Assembly (NCBI GenBank): GCA_002432195.1
Contig: DJGG01000172.1
Span: 12,732-22,906, forward strand
Length of the DNA stretch: 10,175 bases
Origin: Desulfobacteraceae bacterium UBA5852
Lineage (GTDB): Bacteria > Desulfobacterota > Desulfobacteria > Desulfobacterales > UBA5852
Direction of reading: 5' to 3'
Position numbers and translations under genes: made by a program. The notes under the pieces were generated by a model. That model was not told the DNA's origin and made no database searches. It saw nothing but the letters and a program-made list of their open reading frames with translations. Numbering within the stretch: the stretch's first letter is position 1; each line of letters begins with the position of its first letter. Positions 5,389-10,175 of this stretch are shown piece by piece.

Positions 5389-5523
5389 ATGGCTTCCGGC
5401 AATGCCGTGTACCTCGGTATCACGCGCACCCCAGAAGCGCTACAAGCACTGTCGCATCCTTCGCTTTTCAAGCGTAACCGTTGGCCCTCCCGCGAGGCGC
5501 CGTGGTTTATCGGAATGTGTTGA
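5389..5523 (+). CDS. Possible 44-residue small ORF or gene remnant
   Basis: An ATG-initiated frame that begins eight bases after the terminator hairpin and ends at TGA 5521-5523. The translation has a protein-like composition, with segments VYLGITRTPEALQAL and KRNRWPSREAPWFIG, unlike the Arg/Pro/Gly-rich noise of other unused frames here. Its codon third positions are only about 60 to 65 per cent G or C, clearly lower than in the neighbouring genes. There is no Shine-Dalgarno sequence in front of the ATG. It may be a remnant of a transferred gene, a small protein gene, or chance. I do not recognise a family. Confidence 0.25.
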   Translation: MASGNAVYLGITRTPEALQALSHPSLFKRNRWPSREAPWFIGMC

Positions 5524-5680
5524 AGTCGGACAGCGCTTGATTTCCGCGTTTGACAACAACATAAGGACGGCGGGAAGGCCGTCAAGGGCCGTGAACGGCC
5601 GTGTGCCTCCCCGGCGGCGCCCCCGGGCGCCCAGGCAGGGGGTGGCGGTTGCGCCGGCATTGCGGGCGGCGGTTTCGGTG
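5524..5680. other. Non-coding stretch before the Lon-like gene
   Basis: Together with 5389-5523 and 5681-5836, this makes about 490 bases between the methyltransferase and the Lon-like protease. I see no supported gene in it. The left part (to about 5565) is lower in GC than the flanks and holds a poor promoter-like pair, TTGATT (5537-5542) with CATAAG (5560-5565) at 17 bases. Then come two tandem hairpins, GACGGC (5567-5572) with GCCGTC (5578-5583) and GGCCGT (5587-5592) with ACGGCC (5595-5600). Confidence 0.4.
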
Positions 5681-5708
5681 TTGCCATCCGGGTCCCATGG
5701 GCTATAAT
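5681..5708 (+). promoter_or_regulatory. Sigma70 promoter of the Lon-like protease gene
   Basis: TTGCCA (5681-5686) is followed after 16 bases by a perfect TATAAT (5703-5708). Transcription would start near 5715, leaving a leader of about 120 bases before the TTG start codon at 5837. This is the best -10 element in the window. Confidence 0.7.
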
Positions 5709-5836
5709 GAAACGGTTTCCGGCGCGGCCGGCCCCGCCAGCGCGGGCCGCCCCACTCGCCGGACCCAGCCCGTGGCCGTCAGCCCCCGCAACACCCCCGA
5801 AACCATAGGTCAACCGGACGCAAAAGGGAGACGCCC

Positions 5837-8251
5837 TTGGACCGTTACAAAGTGCCCGTCAACGAGTTGCGCCAGGAATGCGACCCGTCGGTGTTCGCTT
5901 TCGAGAGCACCGACGAGGTGACCCCCTTGGACGAGGTCATCGGGCAGGCCCGGGCGGTCCAGGCCATCGATTTCGGCCTGAACATGAAAAGTGCGGGATA
6001 CAACATCTTCGTGGCCGGGCCCGTCGGGACGGGCAAGGCCACCATCGTGGGGGACATCGTGGGCCGGTACGCGGCCGGCTCCCCGACCCCGCCGGACTGG
6101 TGCCTGGTCAACAACTTCAAGGACGAATACCGGCCCCGGGCCTTGCCGCTGCCCCCGGGCCGGGGACACGAATTCGCCCGCACCATGGCCAAGCTCATCG
6201 GGGACCTGCGCAACGAACTGCCCAAGGCCTTCGACACCAAAGAATTCCAGGAGCGCCAGGCGGCCCTGCAGGAGCGGATGCTGGCCGGCCAGCAGGAGCT
6301 CTTCGATGGCCTGGAGGCCAGGGCCGCCGAGCGCCGCCTGGGGATCAGCCGGACCGATGCCGGTTATCGCACCATCGCCCTCAAAGACGGCGCGCCCATG
6401 AGCAAGGAAGTCTTCGTCCAGCTCCCCGAGGCCGACCAGGCCGTGATCAAGGAGAACATCCGCACGTTTCAGGGGGAGATCGACGGCGTGGAGCAGGAGG
6501 TCCATCGCCTGCGACAGGGACATCACCAGGAATTCCAGAAACTCATGCAGGACACCGCCCTGTTCGTCATCCGCGGCCGGCTCAACGCCCTGCGGGGCGA
6601 CTTTGGGGACTGCCCCGAGGCATGCGCCTACCTGGACGAGGTCCAGGCCGACATGCTGGAAAATGTCGAGCACTTCCTTCCGGGCGCCGCCGAGGGCGAG
6701 GCCTCCGGGGAGAGCGGGTCCCCGGACGGTTTCGAATTCGAACGCTACGCGGTGAACCTGCTGGCGGACCGGCGGAACCTTCGCGGGGCCCCGGTGATTC
6801 TGGAGACCAACCCCACCTACCAAAACGTTTTCGGGCACATCGAGAAGCGGGCCCTCCTCGGCACCGTCAGGACCGATTTCACCATGGTCCAGGCCGGGTC
6901 CCTGCTGCGGGCCAACGGCGGCTACCTGATCATGGAAATTGAAGCCGTGCTCATGCACCCCTTCGTGTGGGAGGCGTTGAAGCGGGCCCTGCAGACCAAG
7001 CAACTCGGCATCGAGGAAGCCGGATCGGATATGGTCCCGGTGATCAGCACCCTGCGTCCCGAGCCGATCCCCCTGGACGTGAAGGTGGTTCTCCTGGGCA
7101 GCTACCAGGTCTTTGAAATGCTCCAGAATTTCGACTCCAAATTCGACAAGATCTTCAAGGTGCGCGCCGATTTCGACTACGAGGTGGAGCGCACGGATGA
7201 CAGCGTGCAGCTCTATGCGCGCTTCATCGCCCGGGTCTGCCGGGAAGAGCAGTTGCGGCCCTTCGGCCCCGACGGCGTGGCCGCGGTGGTGGAGTTCGGG
7301 GAACGCTTCGTGGCCAACAAGCATAAGTTGTCGCTGCGCTTCGGCCCCATTGTGGGGATCCTGAAGGAGGCCGACTACTGGGCGCAGTTGGAGGCGGCCC
7401 CGCGGGTGGCCGCCGCGCACGTGGAGCGGGCCCTGCGGGAAAGGCGCTTCCGCTACAACCTCTACGAGGAGAAAATGCGGGAGAGCTTCACCGATGACAC
7501 CGTGCTGCTGGACGTGGACGGGGAGGTGGTTGGTCAGGTGAACGCCCTGGCCGTCTGGCAGGTGGGCGACATGGCCTTCGGGCGCCCGAACCGCATCACC
7601 GCCGTGAGCTTCATGGGCAAGCCCGGGGTCATCAACATCGAGCGGGAGGCGGACCTGAGCGGTCGCACCCACGACAAGGGCGTCCTGATCCTGGCAGGCT
7701 ACCTCGGCCAGACCTTCGCCCAGAATTTTCCCCTGGCCGTTACCCTGAGCCTGACCTTCGAACAGCATTACGGCGAAATCGACGGAGACAGCGCCTCCTC
7801 CACGGAGCTTTACGCCATTCTCTCCAGCCTGGCGGACCAGCCCATCCGCCAGGGGCTGGCCGTGACGGGATCGGTGAACCAGCGGGGTGACATCCAGGCC
7901 ATCGGCGGCGTCAACCAGAAGGTGGAAGGCTATTTCGACGTCTGCCGCGCACGGGGGCTCACCGGCCGCCAAGGGGTGCTCATTCCCCGGGCCAACGTGC
8001 GCCACCTGGCGCTGCGGCGCGATCTGGTGGAGGCCGTGCGGGAAGGCCGCTTCCACCTCTACGCGGTGGCCACGGTGGCCCAAGGCATCGAGGTGCTCAC
8101 CGGTACCCCGGCCGGTACGCCGGACGCCCAGGGCGGCTATCCGGCCGATTCGGTCTTCGGGCGCGTGCAGCGCAAACTGCAGGCCTTTGCCGAGCGCGGG
8201 GAGCGCTTCCGGGGCGGGGCGCCCGCCGGCCGCGACTGGAGTGCGGCCTGA
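5837..8251 (+). CDS. Lon-related AAA+ protease (LonB/YcbZ-like, peptidase S16)
   Basis: An 804-residue ATP-dependent protease of the AAA_32/Lon_C type: an N-terminal substrate-binding and AAA module with a helical insertion, then an S16 peptidase domain. The Walker A is GPVGTGKA (61-68), in which the usual Ser/Thr after the lysine is Ala68. A long charged helical region (about 130-290) interrupts the AAA domain. ANGGYLIMEIEAVL (359-372) is the Walker-B-like strand, and PLDVKVVLLGS (412-422) and FDKIFKVRADFD (436-447) are typical of the family. The protease dyad is Ser652 (DGDSASST) and Lys695 (GGVNQKVEG), 43 residues apart, as in E. coli Lon (S679, K722). The start is TTG at 5837, with AAAGGGAG six bases upstream. 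It is a soluble cytoplasmic protein of expected length, probably degrading damaged or regulatory proteins. It has its own promoter and is followed by a dynamin-like GTPase. Confidence 0.92.
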   Translation: MDRYKVPVNELRQECDPSVFAFESTDEVTPLDEVIGQARAVQAIDFGLNMKSAGYNIFVAGPVGTGKATIVGDIVGRYAAGSPTPPDWCLVNNFKDEYRPRALPLPPGRGHEFARTMAKLIGDLRNELPKAFDTKEFQERQAALQERMLAGQQELFDGLEARAAERRLGISRTDAGYRTIALKDGAPMSKEVFVQLPEADQAVIKENIRTFQGEIDGVEQEVHRLRQGHHQEFQKLMQDTALFVIRGRLNALRGDFGDCPEACAYLDEVQADMLENVEHFLPGAAEGEASGESGSPDGFEFERYAVNLLADRRNLRGAPVILETNPTYQNVFGHIEKRALLGTVRTDFTMVQAGSLLRANGGYLIMEIEAVLMHPFVWEALKRALQTKQLGIEEAGSDMVPVISTLRPEPIPLDVKVVLLGSYQVFEMLQNFDSKFDKIFKVRADFDYEVERTDDSVQLYARFIARVCREEQLRPFGPDGVAAVVEFGERFVANKHKLSLRFGPIVGILKEADYWAQLEAAPRVAAAHVERALRERRFRYNLYEEKMRESFTDDTVLLDVDGEVVGQVNALAVWQVGDMAFGRPNRITAVSFMGKPGVINIEREADLSGRTHDKGVLILAGYLGQTFAQNFPLAVTLSLTFEQHYGEIDGDSASSTELYAILSSLADQPIRQGLAVTGSVNQRGDIQAIGGVNQKVEGYFDVCRARGLTGRQGVLIPRANVRHLALRRDLVEAVREGRFHLYAVATVAQGIEVLTGTPAGTPDAQGGYPADSVFGRVQRKLQAFAERGERFRGGAPAGRDWSAA

Positions 8252-8252
8252 G

Positions 8253-8275
8253 CACGGCCTCCGGCGACGGCCGTG
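8253..8275 (+). terminator. Possible hairpin terminator after the Lon-like gene
   Basis: CACGGCC (8253-8259) and GGCCGTG (8269-8275) are perfect 7-bp arms around a 9-base loop, starting right after the stop codon. There is no immediate U-run; a TTTT lies about 20 bases on. It may be a weak or Rho-assisted terminator. The remaining gap to the GTPase gene (8276-8416) shows no clear promoter. Confidence 0.4.
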
Positions 8276-8416
8276 ACCACTCAACCACTTTGCGCTTTTA
8301 TCCCCAGGGCATTTCCGCTATGACTGGGCGGGCACGGCAGCGGGCGAACCGACGTTCTCCCCCGGGACGGCTTCGGGGCCAGCCGTCCGAAAGGACCTCC
8401 GGGATCTGGAGCCGAC

Positions 8417-9880
8417 ATGTACCGTGAAAACTACATCGAAGCCTTGCGCAACGATTTGCTGGAGCTCGTGGAGAAGTACCTCTCGCCGGTGGCCATGCGC
8501 TACGGCTACAGCGAGGTGCCCCTGGAGTCCAACATCAAGTGGCGCCCGCTCGTGCTGGTGGTGGGCAACTATTCCTCGGGGAAATCCACCCTGATCAATG
8601 ACTTCCTGGGGGCCAAGATCCAGGCCACCGGCCAGGCGCCCACGGACGACTCCTTTACGGTCATCACCTTCGGAGAAGGGGAGGACGGTGAATCCGACGC
8701 CCAGCCCCGGGTGGTGGAGGAGCGCGACGGCAAATTCCTGCTCAACGATCCCGAGTACCCCTTCGAAACCCTGCGCAAGCACGGCCAACGTTTCACGGCC
8801 CACTTCCGGCTGAAAAAGGTCAATTCCCCCTTTCTGCGCAATCTGGCGATCATCGATACCCCCGGGATGCTGGACAGCATCACGGAGCGGGACCGGGGCT
8901 ACAACTACCAGGAAGTCATCGGCGATTTCGCCCAGATGGCGGACCTCGTGCTGGTGCTCTTCGACCCCCACAAGGCCGGGACCGTGCGGGAGACCCATAC
9001 CAGCCTGCGGGACACGCTGCCGGCCCGGACCTTCGAGGACCGGGTGCTCTTCGTGCTCAACCGCATCGACGAGTGCGCTTCGCTGATCGATCTGCTGCAG
9101 GTCTACGGCACCCTGTGCTGGAACCTCTCCCAGATGACCGGACGCAAGGACATCCCCCCCATTCGCCTGACCTATTCCTCCCACGTGGCGGAGCACAAGG
9201 GCGGTGAGCTGGGCAGCGACCTGAGCTATCTGCGCTACCTGGAAAACCAGCGCACGGAGCTCAAGAACGCCGTGCTCCAGGCCCCCCGCTTCCGCCTGGA
9301 CAACCTGGCGAGCTTCGTGGAGACCCACGGGGAGCGGCTGTCCCACTTCCTCGAGGCGCTGTTGGCCTATGGACGCAACCGCCGTCGCTTTCTGTCCCGG
9401 TTTTCCCTCTGGGGGCTCCTGCTGGGCGTGCTGATCGGCGCGGGCAGCGCCGGAGGTCTGACGGCCGCCGGGTTGATCGGTCCCGATCCGTATCTGCTGG
9501 GTGGAGCGGCGGCTCTGGGGGGCGGGCTGGCGCTGGTGCTCTGGTTGACCCTGGGCCTGCGCTGGGCGCGTGCGCGCTTTCACCGGGAGCAGCTGCGCCG
9601 CCTGGACGACCTGACGCCGCTGCCCAACCAGACCCGGCGGGACAGTTGGCAGGCCGTGCAGGCCCTGGTACGTTCCACCCTCACCCAGAACCAGGGGCGT
9701 TTCCCCCTCAAGACGGTGCGGGGGGAATATGCCCATGTCCACCGGGTCCACCGGGAAGGGTCCCAGGACATCCGTGAGGCGCTCAACGAGCTGGCCACCC
9801 TGGGAGAAGGCGAATCCCCGGCCTGGACGGAGGCGGAAGGGGAGAGCCTCCCCCGGGGGCTTCCCGCCGCCGGTCGTTGA
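8417..9880 (+). CDS. Dynamin-like (EHD-type) membrane GTPase
   Basis: A 487-residue large GTPase of the dynamin/EHD superfamily. All G motifs are visible: G1 GNYSSGKS (50-57), G2 PTDDSFT (75-81), G3 DTPG (147-150) and G4 NRID (215-218, in the place of N/TKxD). The N-terminal helix MYRENYIEALRNDLLELVEKYL and the WRPLVLVVG strand resemble EHD-type proteins. A helical region (about 295-328) is followed by two hydrophobic segments, about 330-354 and 358-380, separated by a short GPDP turn, then a basic cytoplasmic helix (RWARARFHREQLRRLDDL) and a polar tail. It therefore looks like an inner-membrane protein with both ends in the cytoplasm. Family members bend, tether or fuse membranes on GTP hydrolysis; the cargo here is unknown. 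The start at 8417 has GGAG five bases upstream. It is on the same strand as the Lon-like gene, 165 bases downstream. Confidence 0.88.
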   Translation: MYRENYIEALRNDLLELVEKYLSPVAMRYGYSEVPLESNIKWRPLVLVVGNYSSGKSTLINDFLGAKIQATGQAPTDDSFTVITFGEGEDGESDAQPRVVEERDGKFLLNDPEYPFETLRKHGQRFTAHFRLKKVNSPFLRNLAIIDTPGMLDSITERDRGYNYQEVIGDFAQMADLVLVLFDPHKAGTVRETHTSLRDTLPARTFEDRVLFVLNRIDECASLIDLLQVYGTLCWNLSQMTGRKDIPPIRLTYSSHVAEHKGGELGSDLSYLRYLENQRTELKNAVLQAPRFRLDNLASFVETHGERLSHFLEALLAYGRNRRRFLSRFSLWGLLLGVLIGAGSAGGLTAAGLIGPDPYLLGGAAALGGGLALVLWLTLGLRWARARFHREQLRRLDDLTPLPNQTRRDSWQAVQALVRSTLTQNQGRFPLKTVRGEYAHVHRVHREGSQDIREALNELATLGEGESPAWTEAEGESLPRGLPAAGR

Positions 9881-9904
9881 GAAACCCTCCGCGGGCCTCA
9901 ATCA

Positions 9905-9921
9905 TCCCGCCCGCGGCGGGA
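9905..9921. terminator. Possible bidirectional hairpin between convergent genes
   Basis: TCCCGCC (9905-9911) and GGCGGGA (9915-9921) are perfect 7-bp arms around a CGC loop, 25 bases past the GTPase stop and within the convergent gap. It lacks a T-run on either strand, so intrinsic termination is uncertain. Confidence 0.4.
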
Positions 9922-9933
9922 GGTTGCGTCCTT

Positions 9934-9994
9934 CCGGCACCGCTGTCCGCCACCCCCTCCGGGCCACGGCGCGCGGACTGGCATCCGGTGCCGG
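9934..9994 (-). repeat. Nested inverted repeat abutting the Nudix stop codon
   Basis: CCGGCACCG (9934-9942) and CGGTGCCGG (9986-9994) are perfect 9-bp arms 43 bases apart, and inside them GTCCGC (9945-9950) pairs with GCGGAC (9973-9978). The right arm ends exactly against the Nudix stop codon, so the structure would form in the 3' end of that transcript. It may end transcription or protect the RNA. Confidence 0.45.
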
Positions 9995-10175
9995 TCAGAG
10001 AGCCGTGCCCAGGCGGCGCGCCACCATCAGGAGCCCGGTGATGGTTTTGGCGTCCCGGATCTCCCCCCGCTCGATCATCGCCAGGGCTTCCGCCCAGTCC
10101 ACCGCCTCGGCTTCCAGGATCTCGTCCGGATCCAGGCGGCCCTCCGCCGGGTGCAGGCCCCGGGCCAGGTAGAGG
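9995..10175 (-). CDS. Nudix hydrolase, ADP-ribose pyrophosphatase-like (C-terminal part)
   Basis: The last 59 residues of a minus-strand gene that runs off the right edge. They read LYLARGLHPAEG, then DPDEILEAEAVDWAEALAMIERGEI, and RDAKTITGLLMVARRLG before the stop. This is the typical end of NudF/ADP-ribose pyrophosphatase-type Nudix proteins, whose C-terminus has a tract of acidic residues, a hydrophobic-W core, ALxxIxxGEIxDAKT and a final helix. The Nudix box itself lies outside the window, so catalysis cannot be judged. Members cleave ADP-ribose or related nucleotide sugars to AMP and a sugar phosphate. It converges with the GTPase gene. Confidence 0.82.
   Translation of the reverse strand, partial: LYLARGLHPAEGRLDPDEILEAEAVDWAEALAMIERGEIRDAKTITGLLMVARRLGTAL

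Noticed and set aside
5810..8284. 824-codon open frame antisense to the Lon-like protease gene
   Set aside because: The translation is His/Gly/Leu/Val-rich with no family hallmarks. The frame is open because high-GC codon use removes antisense stop codons. The plus-strand frame has clear AAA+ and S16 motifs.
8318..9901. 527-codon open frame antisense to the GTPase gene
   Set aside because: Same cause as above: low-complexity Gln/Gly/Val-rich translation, while the plus strand has complete GTPase motifs.
1..10175. CRISPR array, prophage, transposon or toxin-antitoxin system
   Set aside because: No regularly spaced repeats, terminal inverted repeats, transposase, integrase or recognisable toxin gene were found on either strand.

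Overview
The window is GC-rich chromosomal DNA with tightly packed genes on both strands, strong purine-rich ribosome binding sites and sigma70-like promoters. The UPF0260 (YcgN) protein, the large Lon-related protease and the general codon use suggest a gammaproteobacterium, possibly Chromatiales/Ectothiorhodospiraceae-like. That placement is inference, because no rRNA or other decisive marker is present. There is no tRNA, rRNA, insertion sequence, integrase, phage structural gene or CRISPR array.

Layout from left to right: a GC-rich, hairpin-rich divergent control region (1-256), perhaps with a minus-strand gene starting at the left edge; a two-gene plus operon of a LUD-domain protein and a YcgN/UPF0260 cysteine-cluster protein that starts at a TTG overlapping the previous stop; a 62-residue helix-turn-helix protein; then, on the minus strand, an ArsR-family regulator followed by a secreted staphylococcal-type nuclease. 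The ArsR gene is divergent from a diiron ferritin-like (erythrin) gene, and a 7-bp-arm palindrome covers the promoter between them. Next come a membrane-anchored TPR protein (minus), a SAM-dependent O-methyltransferase (plus) closed by a very strong hairpin, a roughly 490-base mostly non-coding stretch holding a good promoter, a large Lon-related AAA+ protease (S16 dyad), a dynamin-like GTPase with two membrane segments, and at the right edge the C-terminal end of a Nudix hydrolase on the minus strand.

How the genes may work together: the ArsR regulator, palindrome and diiron protein form the most convincing small regulatory unit, compatible with control by a metal or by oxidative or sulfur stress. 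LUD plus YcgN is a compact operon of two cysteine-rich proteins, probably tied to redox or iron-sulfur metabolism. The Lon-like protease and dynamin-like GTPase are consecutive on the same strand but separated by 165 bases, so a shared role is only a possibility. Most of the window is ordinary housekeeping or accessory chromosome. I do not see a clearly new multi-gene system, and the observations below are local.
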